Part shown: piece after piece, positions 14,073 through 28,204 of the stretch
How the letters are laid out: every line of letters starts with the position of its first letter
Numbering within the stretch: position 1 is the stretch's first letter
NCBI RefSeq assembly: GCF_963924675.1
Contig: NW_027077400.1
Span: forward strand, 930,001 to 994,000
Length of the DNA stretch: 64,000 bases
Origin: Phocoena phocoena
Lineage: Eukaryota > Chordata > Mammalia > Artiodactyla > Phocoenidae
Direction of reading: 5' to 3'
Position numbers and translations under genes: made by a program
The notes under the pieces: model-generated
Seen by the model: only the letters and a program-made list of their open reading frames with translations
What the model was told of the DNA's origin: nothing
The model's database searches: none

Positions 14073-17000
14073 AGCCCTAACCCTGTCCCAAAGCCTTACA
14101 ATAACCCGTCCCCTAATCCTAACCCGTACGCTAACACTAACCCGTACCCTAACACGTACGCTCACTCTAAACCGTTGTCGTACCCTAACCTCTCCCCTAA
14201 ACCGTCACCGTCCCCTCACCCTATCCCTAACCCTAACCCTAACCCTAACCCGAACCCTTACCCGAAGCCTTACCCTAAACCGTCCCCTAATCCTAACCCG
14301 TACGCTAACACTAACCCGTATCCTAACACGTACGCTCACCCTAAACCTTTGTTGTACCCTAACCTGTCCCCTAAACCGTCCCCGTCCCCTAAGCCTAACA
14401 CTAAACCTAACTCTAACCCTTACCCGAAGCCTTACCCTAAACCGTCCCCTAATCCTAACCCGTACGCTAACACTAACCCATACCCTAACACGTACGCTCA
14501 CCCTAAACCGTTGTCGTACCCTAAGCTGTCCCTTAAACCGTCCCCTTCCACTAACCCTAACCCTTACCCTAACCCTAAACCTTACCCGAACCCTTACCCT
14601 AACCCGTCCCCTAATCCTAACCGGTATGCTAACTCTAACCCATACCCTAACACGTACGCTCACCCTAAACCGTTGTCGTACCCTAACCTGTCCCCTAAAA
14701 CGTCCCCGTTCCCTAACTCTAACCCTAACCCTAACCTTAACCCTAACCATTATCCGAAGCCTTACCCTAACTCGTCCCCTAATCCTAACTCGTACGCTAA
14801 CACTAACCTGTACTCTAACACGAACGCTCACCCTAAACCGTTGTTGTACTCTAACCTGTCCCCTAAACCGTCCCCGTCCCCTAACCCTAACCCTAACCCT
14901 AACCCTAACCCTAAACCTTTCCCGAAGCCTTACACTAACCCGTCCCCTAATCCTAACCCTTACGATAACACTCAACCGTACCCTAACACATACGCTCACT
15001 CTAAACCGTTGTCGTACCCTAACCTGTCCCCTAAACCGTCCCCGTCCCCTAACCCTAACCCTAACCCTAACCCTAACCCTTACCCGAAGCCTTACCCTAA
15101 CCCATCCCCTAATCCTAACCCGTACGCTAACCCTAACCTGTAGCCTAACACGTACACTCACCATAAACCGTTGTTGTACAATAACCTGTCCCCTAAACCG
15201 TCCCCATCCCCTAACCCTAACCCTAACCCTAACCCTTACCTGAAGCCTTACCCGAACCCGTCCCCTAATCCTAACCCGTACGCTAACACTAAACCGTATC
15301 CTAACACATACACACACCCTAAACCGTTGTTGTACACTAACCTGTCCCCTAAACCGTCCCCGTCTCCTAACCCTAACCCTAACCCTAACCCTAAACCTTA
15401 CCCGAATCCTTACCCTAACACGTCCTCTAATCCTAACCCGTACGCTAACACTAACCCGTACCCTAACACGTACGCTCAACGTAAACCGTTGTCGTACCCT
15501 AACCTGTCCCCTAAACCGTCCCCGTCCCCTAACCCTATCCCTAACACTAACCCTAAACCTGACCAGAAGCCTTACCCTAACCTGTCCCCTAATTCTAACC
15601 CGTACGCTAACACTAACCCGTACCTTAACACGTACGCTCACCCTAAACCGTTCTCGTACTCTAACCTGTCCCCTAAACCGTCACCATCCCCTAACCGTAA
15701 CCCTAACCCTAAACCTAACCCTAAACCTTACCCGAAGCCTTACCCTAACCCGTCCCATAATCCTAACCCTTACGATAACACTAAACCGTACCCTAACACG
15801 TACGCTCACCCTAAACCGTTGTCGTACACTAACCTGTCCCCTAAACCGGCCCCGTCCCGTAACCCTAACCCTAACCCTAGCCCTAACCCTTACCCGAAGC
15901 CTTACCCTAACCCGTCCCCTAATCCTAACCCGTACGCTATCACTAACCCTTACCCTAACACGAACGCACACCCTAAACCGTTGTCGTACACTAACCTATC
16001 CCCTAAACTGTCCCCGTACCCGTCCCCGTCCCCTAAACCTAACCCTAACCCTAACCCTAACCTGTCCCCTAAACTGTCCCCGTCACCTAACCCTAACCCT
16101 AACCCTAACCCTAACCCTAAACCTTACCCGAAGCCTTACCGTAAACCGTCCCCTAATCCTAACCCATACGATAACACTAACCCGTACCCTAACACGTACG
16201 CTCACCCTAAACCGTTGTCGTACCCTAACCTGTCCCCTAAACCGTCCCCGTCCCCTAACCCTAACCCTAACCCTAACCCTAACCCTTACCCTTACCCGAA
16301 GCCTTACCATAACCCATCCCCTAATCCTAACCCGTATGCTAACACTAACCCATACCCTAACACGTACGCTCACCCTAAACCGTTGTCGTACACTAACCTG
16401 TCCCCTAAACCATCCCCGTCCCCTACCCCTAACCCTAACCCTAACCCTAACCCTTACCCGAAGCCTTACCGTAACCCATCCCCTAATCCTAAACCATACG
16501 ATAACACTAACCCGTACCCTAACACGTACGCTCACCCTAAACCGTTGTCGTACCCTAACCTGTCCCCTAAACCGTCCCCGTCCCCTAACCCTAACCCTAA
16601 CCCTAACCCTAGCCCTTACCTGAAGCCTTACCCTAACCCGTCCCCTAATCCTAACCCTTACGCCAACACTAACCTGTACCCTAACACGTACGCTCACCCT
16701 AAACCGTTGTCGTACCCTAACCTGTCCCTTAAAACGTCCCCGTCGCCTAACCCTAACCCTAACCCTAAACCTAACCCTAACACTTACCCGAAGCCTTACC
16801 CCAACCCGTCCCCTAATCCTAACCCGTATGCTAACTCTAACCCATACCCTAACACGTACGCTCACCCTAAACCGTTGTCGTACCCTAACCTGTCCCCTAA
16901 ACCGTCCCCATTCCCTAACACTAACCCTAACCTTAACCCTAACCCTTACCCGAAGCCTTACACTAACCCATACCCTAATCCTAACTCGTACGCTAACACT

Positions 17001-17424
17001 AACCCGTACCCTAACCCGTACGCTCACCCTAAACTGTTGTCGTACCCTAACCTGTCCACTAAACCGTCCCCGTCCCCTAACCCTAACCCTAACCCTAACC
17101 CTAACCCTTACCCGAAGCCTTACCCTAACCCGTCCCCTAATCCTAAACCGTACGCTAACACTAACCCGTACCCTAACACGTACGCTCACCCTAAACAGTT
17201 GTCATACACTGACCTGTCCCCTAAACCGTCCCCGTCCCCATCCCCTAACCCTAACTCAACCCTAACCCTAACCCTTACCCGAAGCCTTACCCTAACCCGT
17301 CCCCTAATCCTAACCCGTACGCTAACACTAACCCGTACCCTAACACGTACGCTCACCCTAAACCGTTGTCGTACCCTAACCTGTCCCCTAAACTGTCCCC
17401 GTCCCCTAACCCTAACCCTAACCC
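14073..17424. repeat. Tandem higher-order unit T, copy 2 (3352 bp)
   Basis: The longer copy of the T unit, containing the four monomers (about 14570-15230) absent from copy 1. Those monomers are also present in the D blocks (about 20.1-20.6 kb and 58.8-59.3 kb), so copy 1 more likely lost them than copy 2 gained them. Part of it (about 15.2-16.99 kb) recurs at 60.4-61.9 kb, there about two monomers shorter. Confidence 0.82.
15981..16214. repeat. Extended 234-bp monomer
   Basis: Same internally duplicated monomer type as at 12635, with two more canonical hexamers in the second core. It is the longest monomer spacing I measured. Confidence 0.85.
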
Positions 17425-20400
17425 TAAACCTAACGTTTACCCGAAGCCTTACCCTAACCCATTCCCTAATCCTAACCCGTACGCTAACACTAACCCGTAG
17501 CCTAACACGTACGCTCACCATAAACCGTTGTCGTACCATAACCTGTCCCCTAAACCGTCCCCGTCCCCTAACCCTAACCCTAACCCTAACCCTAACCCTT
17601 ACCCGAAGCCTTACACTAACAAGTCCTCTAATCCTAACCCGTACGCTAACACTAACACGTAACCTAACACGTACTCTCACCCTAAACCGTTTTCGTACCC
17701 TAACCTGTCCCCTAAACCGTCCCCGTTCCCTAACCCTAACCCTAACCCTAACCATAACCCTTACCCGAAGCCTTACCCTAACCCTTCCCCTAATCCTAAC
17801 CCGTACGCTGACACTAACCCGTACCCTAACACGTACGCTCACCCTAAACCTTTGTCGTACCCTAACCTGTCCCCTAAACCGTCCCCGTCACCTAACCCTA
17901 ACCCTAACCCTAACCCTATCCCTAACCCTAACCCTAACCCTTACCCGAAGCCTTACCCTAACCCGTCCCCTAATCCTAACCCATACGATAACACTAACCT
18001 GTACCCTAACACGTACGCTCACCCTAAACCGTTGTCATACACTAACCTGTCCCCTAAACTGTCCCCGTCCCCTAACCCTAACCCTAACCCTAACCCTAAC
18101 GCTAAACCTTACCCGAAGCCTTACCCTAACCCGTCCCCTAATCCTAAACCGTACGCTAACACTAACCCGTACCCTAACACGTACGCTCACCCTAAACCGT
18201 TGTCGTACAGTAACCTGTCCCCTAAACGGTCCCCTTCCCCTAACCCTAACCCTAAACCTATCCCTAACCCTTACCCGAAGCGTTACCGTAAACCGTCCCT
18301 TAATCCTAACCCATACGATAACACTAACCCGTACCCTAACACGTACGCTCACCCTAAACCGTTGTCGTACCCTAACCTGTCCCCTAAACCGTCCCCGTCC
18401 CCTAACCCTAACCCTAACCCTAACCGTAACCCTTACCCGAAGCCTTACCATAACCAGTCAACTAATCCTAACCAGTATGCTAACACTAACCCGTAACCTA
18501 ACACGTACGCTCACCCTAAACCGTTGTCGTACACTAACCTGTCCCCTAAACCGTCCCCGTCCCCTAACCCTAACCCTAACCCTAACCCTAACCCTAACCC
18601 TTACCACAAGCCTTAACGTAACCCATCCCCTAATCCTAACCCATACGATAACACTAACCCGTACCCTAACACGTACGCTCACCCTAAACCGTTGTCGTAC
18701 CCTAACCTGTCCCCTAAACCGTCCCCGTCCCCTAACCCTAACCCTAACCCTAGCCCTAACCCTTACCCGAAGCCTTACCCTAACCAGTCCCCTAATCCTA
18801 ACCCGTACGCTAACACTAACCCGTACCCTAACACGTACGCTCACCCTAAACCGTTGTCGTACACTAACCTGTCCCCTAAACTGTCCCCGTCCCTGTCCCC
18901 GTCCCCTAACCCTAACCCTAACCCTAACCCTAACCCTTACCCGAAGCCTTACCCTAACCCATCCCATAATCCTAACCCGTACGCTAACACTAACCCGTAC
19001 CCTAACACGTACGCTCACCCTAAACCGTTGTCGTACCCTAACCTGTCCCCTAAACCGTCCCCATCCCCTAACCCTAACCCTAAACCTAACCCTAACCCTT
19101 ACCCAAAGCCTTACTCTAACCCGTCACCTAATCCTAAACCGTACGCTAACACTAACCCGTACCCTAACACGTACGCTCACCCTAAACCGTTGTCGTACCC
19201 TAACCTGTCCCCTAAACCGTCCCCATCCCCTAACCCTAACCCTAACCCTAACCCTAACCCTTACCTGAAGCCTTACCCTAACCCGTCCCATAATCCTAAC
19301 CCGTACGTTAACACTAAACCGTATCCTAACACATACACACACCCTAAACCTTTGTTGTACACTAACCTGTCCCCTAAACCGTTCCCGTCTCCTAACCCTA
19401 ACCCTAACCCTAACCCTAACCCTAACCCTTACCCGAAGCCTTACCCTAACACGTCCTCTAATCCTAACCCGTACGCTAACACTAACCCGTACCCTAACAC
19501 GTACGCTCAACGTAAACCGTGGTCGTACCCTAACCTGTCCCCTAAACCGTCCCCGTCCCCTAACCCTATCCCTAACCCAGCCCTAACCCTGACCCGAAGC
19601 CTTACCCTAACCCGTCCCCTAATCCTAACGCGTACGCTAACACTAACCCCTACCCTAACACGTACGCTCACTCTAAACCGTTGTCGTACCCTAACCTCTC
19701 CCCTAAACCGTCACCGTCCCCTCACCCGATCCCTAACCCTAACCCTAACCCTAACCCGAACCCTTACCCGAAGCCTTACCCTAAACCGTCCCTTAATCCT
19801 AACCCGTACGCTAACACTAACCCGTATCCTAACACGTACGCTCAACCTAAACCTTTGTTGTACCCTAACCTGTCCCCTAAACCGTCCCCGTCCCCTAAGC
19901 CTAACACTAAACCTAACTCTAACCCTTACCCGAAGCCTTACCCTAAACCGTCCCCTAATCCTAACCCGTACGCTAACACTAACCCATACCCTAACACGTA
20001 CGCTCACCCTAAACCGTTGTCGTACCCTAAGCTGTCCCTTAAACCGTCCCCGTCCCCTAACCCTAACCCTTACCCTAACCCTAAACCTTACCCGAACCCT
20101 TACACTAACCCGTCCCCTAATCCTAACCGGTATGCTAACTCTAACCCATACCCTAACAAGTACGCTCACCCTAAACCGTTGTCGTACCCTAACCTGTCCC
20201 CTAAACCGTCCCCGTTCCCTAACTCTAACCCTAACCCTAACCTTAACCCTAACCCTTATCCGAAGCCTTACCCTAACTCGTCCCCTAATCCTAACTCGTA
20301 CGCTAACACTAAACTGTACCCTAACACGAACGCTCACCCTAAACCGTTGTCGTACTCTAACCTGTCCCCTAAACCGTCCCCGTCCCCTAACCCTAACCCT

Positions 20401-22258
20401 AACCCTAACCCTAACCCTAAACCTTTCCCGAAGCCTTACACTAACCCGTCCCCTAATCCTAACCCTTACGATAACACTCAACCGTACCCTAAGACATACG
20501 CTCACCCTAAACCGTTGTCGTACCCTAATCTGTCCCCTAAACCGTCCCCGTCCCCTAACCCTAACCCTAACCCTAACCCTAACCCTTACCCGAAGCCTTA
20601 CCCTAACCCATCCCCTAATCCTAACCCGTACGCTAACCCTAACCTGTAGCCTAACACGTACGCTCACCATAAACTGTTGTTGTACCATAACCTGTCCCCT
20701 AAACCGTCCCCGTCCCCTAACCCTAAACCTAACCCTAACCCTAACCCTAACCCTTACCCGAAGCCTTACCCTAACACGTCCTCTAATCCTAACCCGTACG
20801 CTAACACTAACCCGTAACCTAACACGTACGCTCACCCTAAACCCTTGTCGTACCCTAACCTGTCCCCTAAACCGTCCCCATCCCCTAACCCTAACCATAA
20901 CACTAACCCTAACCCTTCCCCGAAGCCTTACCCTAACCCATCCCCTAATCCTAACCCATACGATAACACTAACCCGTACCCTAACACGTACGCTCACCCT
21001 AAACCGTTGTCGTACCCTAACCTGTCCCCTAAACCGTCCCCGTCCCCTAACCCTAACCCTAACCCTAGCCCTAACCCTTACCCGAAGCCTTACCCTAACC
21101 CGTCCCCTAATCCTAACCCGTACGCTAACACTAACCCGTACCCTAACACGTACGCTCACCCTAAACCGTTGTCGTACACTAACCTGTCCCCTAAACTGTC
21201 CCCGTCCCTGTCTCCGTCCCCTAACCCTAACCCTAACCCTAACCCTAACCCTTACCCGAAGCCTTACCCTAACGCATCCCCTAATCCTAACCCGTACGCA
21301 AACACTAACTCGTACCCTAACACGTAGGGTCACCCTAAACCGTTGTCGTACCCTAACCTGTCCCCTAAACCGTCACCGTCCCCTAAACCTAACCCTAACC
21401 CTAACCCTAACCCTAGCCCTAACCCTTACCCGAAGACTTACCCTAACCCGTCCCCTAATCCTAACCCGTACGCTAACACTAAACCGTACCCTAACACGTA
21501 TGCTCACCCTAAACCTTTGTCGTACACTAACCTGTCCCCTAAACCGTCCCCGTCCCCTAACCCTAAACCTAACCCTAACACTTACCCAAAGCCTTACCCT
21601 AACACGTCCCCTAATCCTAAACCGAACGCTAACACTAACCCATAGCCTAACACGTACGCTCACCATAAACCGTTGTCGTACCCTAACCTGTCCCCTAAAC
21701 CGTCCCGATCCCCTAACCCTAACACTAACCCTAACCCTAACCCTTACCTGAAGCCTTACCCGAAACCGTCCCCTAATCCTAACCCGTACGCTAACACTAA
21801 ACCGTATCCTAACACATACACACACCCTAAACCGTTGTTGTACACTAACCTGTCCCCTAAACCGTCCCCGTCTCCTAACCCTAACCCTAACCCTAACCCT
21901 AACCCTAAACCTTACCCGAATCCTTACCCTAACACGTCCTCTAATCCTAACCCGTACGCTAACACTAACCCGTACCCTAACACGTACGCTCAACGTAAAC
22001 CGTTGTCGTACCCTAACCTGTCCCCTAAACCGTCCCCGTCCCCTAACCCTATCCCTAACACTAACCCTAAACCTGACCAGAAGCCTTACCCTAACCTGTC
22101 CCCTAATCCTAACCCGTACGCTAACACTAAACCGTAACCTAACACGTACGCTCACCCTAAACCGTTGTCGTACTCTAACCTGTCCCCTAAACCGTCACCA
22201 TCCCCTAACCCTAACCCTAACCCTAAACCTAACCCTAAACCTTACCCGAAGCCTTACC
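17037..22258. repeat. Block D, copy 1 (partner 55770-60948)
   Basis: About 31 monomers collinear with 55770-60948. The offset drifts 38733, 38726, 38720, 38696, 38690, that is by gain or loss of whole hexamers (a 24-bp step near 58300, a 7-base step near 55805 made of one hexamer plus one base). Single-base differences are sparse, about 1-2 percent by eye. Markers include the ACTCAACCC phase break near 17255 and a TAGGGTCACCC variant near 21325 that is also at about 60021. Confidence 0.82.
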
Positions 22259-22402
22259 CTAACACGTCCTCTAATCCTAACCCGTACGCTAACACTAACC
22301 CGTACCCTAACACGTACGCTCAACGTAAACCGTTGTCGTACCCTAACCTGTCCCCTAAACCGTCCCCGTCCCCTAACCCTATACCTAACACTAACCCTAA
22401 CC
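22259..22402. repeat. Short junction of locally duplicated monomer
   Basis: Just under one monomer carrying the GCTCAACGTAAACC variant, a local repeat of the monomer at about 21950-22080. It links block D to the E pair. Nothing but satellite is seen here. Confidence 0.6.
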
Positions 22403-25168
22403 CTTTCCCAAAGCCTTACACTAACCCATCCCCTAATCCTAACCCGTACGCTAACACTAACCCATAGCCTAACACGTACGCTCATCATAAACCGTTGTCG
22501 AACCATAACCTGTCCCCTAAACCATCCCCGTCCCCTAACACTAACCCTAACCCTAACCCTAACCCTAACCCTTACCCGAAGACTTACCCTAACCCCTCCC
22601 CTAATCCTAGCCCATACACTAACCCTAAACCGTACCCTACCACATACGCACACCCTAAAACGTTGTCGTACACTAACCTGTCCCCTAAACCGTCCCCGTC
22701 TCCTAACCCTAACCCTAACCCTAACCCTAAACCTAACACTTACCCGAAGCCTTACCCTAACACGTCCTCTAATCCTAACCCGTACGCTAACACTAACCCG
22801 TACCCTAACATGTACGCTCACCCTAAACCGCTGTCGTACACTAACCTGTCCCCTAAACCGTCTCCGTCCCCTAACCCTAACCCTAACCCTAACCCTAACC
22901 CAAACCCTTACCCGAAGCCTTACCCTAAACCGTCCCCTAATCCTAACCCTCATGCTAACTCTAACCCGTACCCTAACACGTACGCTCACCCTAAACCGTT
23001 GTCGTACACTAACCTTTCCCCTAAACTGTCCCCGTTCCCTAACCCTAACCCTAACCCTAACCCTAACCCTACCCCTTACCCGAAGCCTTACCCTAACCCG
23101 TCCCCTAATCCTAACCCGTACGCTAACACTAACCCGTACCCTAACACGTACGCTCACCCTAAACCGTTGTCGTACCCTAACCTGTCCCCTACACCGTCCC
23201 CGTCCCCTACCCTTAACCCTAACCCTAACCCTAACCCTAACCCTTACCCGAAGCCTTACCCTAACCCGTCCCCTAATCCTAACCCTTACGATAACACTAA
23301 CCCGTACCCTAACACGTATGCTCACCCTAAACCGTTGTCATACCCTAACCTGTCCCCTAAACCGTCCCCGTCCCCTAAACCTAACCCTAACCCTAACTCT
23401 AAACCTTACCCAAAGCCTTACCCTAACCCGTCCCCTAATACTAACCCGTACGCTAACACTAACCCGTACCCTAACACGTACGCTCACCCTAAACCGTTGT
23501 CGTACACTAACCTGTCCCCTAAACCATCCCCGTCCCCGTCCCCGTCCCCTAACCCTAACCCTAACCCTTACCCGAAGCCTTACCCTAATCCGTCCCCTAA
23601 TCCTAACCCGTTGGCTAACACTAACCCGTACACTAACATGTATGCTCACCTTAAACCGTTGTCGTACCCTAACCTGTCCCCTAAACCGTCCCCGTCACCT
23701 AACCCTAACCCTAACCCTAACACTTACCCGAAGCCTTACACTAACCCGTCCCCTAATCCTAAACCATACGCTAACACTAAACCGTACCCTAACACGTACG
23801 CTCAACCTAAACATTTGTCGTACCCTAACCTGTCCCCTAAACCGTCCCCATCCCCTAACCCTAACCCTAACACTTACCCGAAGCCTTACCGTAACCCGTC
23901 CCCTAATCCTAACCTGTACGCTAACACTAAAGCGTACCCTAACACATACGCACACCCTAAACCGTTGTCGTACACTAACCTGTCCCCTAAACCGTCCCCG
24001 TCTCCTAACCCTAACCCTAACCCTAACCCTAACCCTTACCTGAAGCCTTACCCTAACCCATCCTCTAATCCTAACCCGTACGCTAACACTAACCTGTACC
24101 CGAACACATACGCTCCCCCTAAACCGTTGTCGTACCCTAACCTGTCCCCTAAAACGTCCCCGTCCACTAACCCTAACCCTAACCCTTACCCGAAGCCTTA
24201 CCCTAACCCGTCCCCTAATCCTAACCCGTACGCTAACCCTAACCCGTACCCTAACACGTACGCTCACCCTAAACCGTTGTCGTACACTAACCTGTCCCCT
24301 AAACCGTCCCCGTCCCCTAACCCTAAACCTAACACTAACCCAAACCCTAACCCTTACCCGAAGCCTTACCCTAACCCTTCCCCTAATCCTAACACATACG
24401 ATAACACTAACCTGTACCCTAACACGTATGCTCACCCTAAACCGTTGTCATACACTAACCTGTCCCCTAAACCATCCCCGTCCCCTAACCCTAACCCTAA
24501 CCCAAGCCCTAACATTTACCCGAAGCCTTACCCTAACCCGTCCCCTAATCCTAACCCGTACGCTAACACTAACCCATACCCTAACACGTACGCTCACCCT
24601 AAACCGTTGTCGTACACTAACCTGTCCCCTAAACGGTCCCCGTACCCGTCCCCGTCCTCTAACCCTAACCCTAACCCTAACCCTTACCCGAAGCCTTACC
24701 CTAACCCGTCCCCTAATCCTAACCCGTACGCTAACACTAACCCGTACCCTAACACGTACGCTCACCCTAAACCTTTGTCGTACCCTAAACTGTCCCCTAA
24801 ACCGTCCCCGTACCCGTCCCCTAACCCTAACCCTAACCGTAACCCTAACCCTTACCCGAAGCCTTACCCAAACCCGTCCCCTAATCCTAAACCGTACACT
24901 AACACTAACCCGTACCCTAACACGTACACTCACCCTAAATCGTTGTCGTACCCTAACCTGTCCCCTAAACCGTCCCTGTCCCCTAACCCTAACCCTAACC
25001 CTAACCCTAACCCTTACCCGAAGCCTTACCCTAACCCATCCCCTAATCCTAACCCGTATGCTAACACTAACCCGTACCCTAACACGTACGCTCACCCTAA
25101 ACCGTTGTCGTACCCTAACCTGTCCCTTAAACCGTCCCCGTCCCCTAACCCTAACCCTAACCCTAACC
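22403..25168. repeat. Tandem higher-order unit E, copy 1 (2766 bp)
   Basis: The unit begins in a monomer with CTTTCCC in place of CTTACCC and a TAGCC stop-like variant followed by GCTCATCATAAACC. The same start recurs at 25169. Offsets against copy 2 run 2766, then 2934, then 2772, then 2790, meaning one extra 168-bp monomer in copy 2 (about 25.6-25.77 kb), one 162-bp monomer missing from it, and a later step of 18 bp. Confidence 0.8.
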
Positions 25169-27350
25169 CTTTCCCGAAGCCTTACACTAACCCATCCCCT
25201 AATCCTAACCCGTACGCTAACACTAACCCATAGCCTAACACGTACGCTCATCATAAACCGTTGTCGTACCATAACCTGTCCCCTAAACCGTCCCCGTCCC
25301 CTAACCCTAACCCTAACCCCAACCTTAACCCTAACCCTTACCCGAAGCCTTACCCTAACACGTCCCCTAATCCTAACCCATACACTAACCCTAAACCGTA
25401 CCCTAACACATACGCACAACCTAAACCATTGTCGTACACTAACCTGTCCCCTAAACCGTCCCCGTCTCCTAACCCTAACCCTAACCCTAACCCTAAACCT
25501 AACACTTACCCGAAGCCTTACCCTAACACGTCCTCTAATCCTAACCCGTACGCTAACACTAACCCGTACCCTAACACGTACGCTCACCCTAAACCGTTGT
25601 CGTACCCTAACCTGTCCCCTAAACCGTCCCCGTCCCCTAACCCTAACCCTAACCCTAACCCTAACCCTTACCCGAAGCCTTACCCTAACCCGTCCCCTAA
25701 TCCTAAACCGTACGCTAACACTATCCCGTACCCTAACACGTACGCTCACCCTAAACCGTTGTCGTACACTAACCTGTCCCCTAAACCGTCTACGTCCCCT
25801 AACCCTAACCCTAACCCTAAATATAACCCTAACCCGAACCCTTACCCGAAGCCTTACCCTAAACCGTCCCCTAATCCTAACCCTCATGCTAACTCTAACC
25901 CGTACCCTAACACGTACGCTCACCCTAAACCGTTGTCGTACACTAACCTTTCCCCTAAACTGTCCCCGTTCCCTAACCCTAACCCTAACCCTAACCCTAA
26001 CCCTACCCCTTACCCGAAGCCTTACACTAACCCGTCCCCTAATCCTAACCCGTACGCTAACACTAACCCGTACCCTAACACGTACGCTCACCCTAAACCG
26101 TTGTCGTACCCTAACCTGTCCCCTAAACCGTCCCCGTCCCCTAACCCTAACCCTAACCCTAACTCTAAACCTTACCCAAAGCCTTACCCTAACCCGTCCC
26201 CTAATCCTAACCTGTACGCTAACACTAACCCATACCCTAACACGTACGCTCACCCTAAATCGTTGTCGTACACTAACCTGTCCCCTAAACCATCCCCGTC
26301 CCCGTCCCCTAACCCTAACCCTAACCCTAACCCTAACCCTTACCCGAAGCCTTACCCTAACCCGTCCCCTAATCCTAACCCGTTGGCTAACTCTAACCCG
26401 TACACTAACACGTATGCTCACCTTAAACCGTTGTCGTACCCTAACCTGTCCCCTAAACCGTCCCCGTCCCCTAACCCTAACCCTAACCCTAACACTTACG
26501 CGAAGCCTTACACTAACCCGTCCCCTAATCCTAAACCGTACGCTAACACTAAACCGTAGCCTAACACGTACGCTCACCCTAAACCGTTGTCGTACACTAA
26601 CCTGTCCCCTAAACCGTCCCCGTCCCCTAACCCTAACCCTAACCCTAACCCTAACACTTACCCGAAGCCTTACCGTAACCCGTCCCCTAATCCTAACCTG
26701 TACGCTAACACTAAAGTGTACCCTAACACATACGCACACCCTAAACCGTTGTCGTACACTAACCTGTCCCCTAAACCGTCCCCATCTCCTAACACTAACC
26801 CTAACCCTAACCCTAACCCTTACCTGAAGCCTTACCCTAACCCGTCCTCTAATCCTAACCCGTACGCTAACACTAACCCGTACCCTAACACGTACGCTCA
26901 CCCTAAACCTTTGTCGTACCCTAACCTGTCCCCTAAAACGTCCCCGTCCCCTAACCCTAACCCTAACCCTAACCCTTACCCGAAGCCTAACACTAACCCA
27001 TCCCCTAATCCTAACCCGTACGCTAACACTAACCCGTACCCTAACACGTACGCTCACCCTAAACCGTTGTCGTACACTAACCTGTCCCCTAAACCATCCC
27101 CGTCCCCTAACCCTAACCCTAACTCTAACCCAAACCCTAACCCTTACCCGAAGCCTTACCCTAACCCTTCCCCTAATCCTAACCCATACGATAACACTAA
27201 CCTGTACCCTAACACGTACGCTCACCCTAAACCGTTGTCATACACTAACCTGTCCTCTAAACCGTCCCCGTCCCCTAACCCTGACCCTAACCCTAGCCCT
27301 AACACTTACCCGAAGCCTTACCCTAACCCGTCCCCTAATCCTAACCCGTA
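25169..27350. repeat. Tandem higher-order unit E, copy 2
   Basis: Partner of 22403 onward, ending near 27350 where copy 1 continues differently. It contains the rare CGTTGGCTAAC variant (26383, matching 23611) and CCCTCATGC (about 25881, matching about 22947). Its right part (about 26.3-27.2 kb) is also the relative of 33.3-34.2 kb, offset 7040 at the right end. Confidence 0.8.
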
Positions 27351-28204
27351 TGCTAACACTAACCCGTAGCCTAACACTTACGCTCACCATAAACCGTTAT
27401 CGTACCATAACCTGTCCCCTAAACGGTCCCCGTCCCCTAACCCTAACCCTAACCCTAACCCTAACCCGAAACCTTACCCGAAGCCTTACCCTAAACCGTC
27501 CCCTAATCCTAACCCGTACGCTAACACTAACCCGTACCCTAACACGTACGCTCACCCTAAAACTTTGTCGTACACTAACCTGTACCCTAAACCGTCCCCG
27601 TCCGCTAACCCTAACAATAACCCTAACCCTAACACTCACCCGAAGCCTTACCCTAACCCGTCCCCTAATCCTAACCCATACGCTAACACTAACCCGTACC
27701 CTAACACGTACACTCACCAGAAACCGTTGTCGTACCCTAACCTGTCCCTTAAACCGTCCCCGTCCCCTAACCCAAACCCTAACCCTAACCCTAACCCTAT
27801 CCCTTACCCGAAGCCTTACCCTAACCCGTCCCCTAATCCTAACCCGTACGCTAACACTAAACCGTACACTAACACATACGCACACCCAAAACCGTAGTCG
27901 TACACTAACCTGTCCCCTAAACCGTCCCCGTCTCCTAACCCTAACCCTAACCCTAATCCTAACCCTAACCCTAACCCTTACCCGAAGCCTTACCCTAACA
28001 CGTCCTCTAATCCTAACCCGTACACTAACACTAACACGTACCCTAACACGTACGCTCACCCTAAACCGTTGTCGTACTCTAACCTGTCCCCTAAACCGTC
28101 CCCGTCCCCTAACCCTAACCCTAACCCTAACCCTAAACCTTACCCGAAGCCTTACCCTAACCCGTCCCCTAATCCTAAACCGTACACTAACACTAACCCG
28201 TACC
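27351..28204. repeat. Linker monomers between E and F
   Basis: Five monomers, several of a type shared with the 1500-bp array, for example CCATAACC after the anchor followed by ACGGTCCCC (27404-27430, compare 34610-34640) and CGCTAACCCTAACAATAACC near 27602 (compare 35313). No other feature is seen. Confidence 0.65.

Noticed and set aside
15171..19268. 1365-codon open frame as a low-complexity structural or antifreeze-like protein
   Set aside because: Same cause. There is no signal peptide, domain, promoter or intron signal, and the frame crosses three different higher-order blocks.
21319..21331. TAGGGTCACCC at about 21325 (and about 60021) as an inverted telomeric unit
   Set aside because: It is a short substitution cluster inside a normally oriented monomer and is shared by the paired D blocks. 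No run of plus-strand TTAGGG was found, so no inversion is supported.
24448..27225. Minus-strand Arg/Val-rich frame as a basic DNA-binding protein
   Set aside because: The Arg-Val pattern is the direct reading of GGTTAG-type hexamers. Kept only as a note on possible dipeptide translation.
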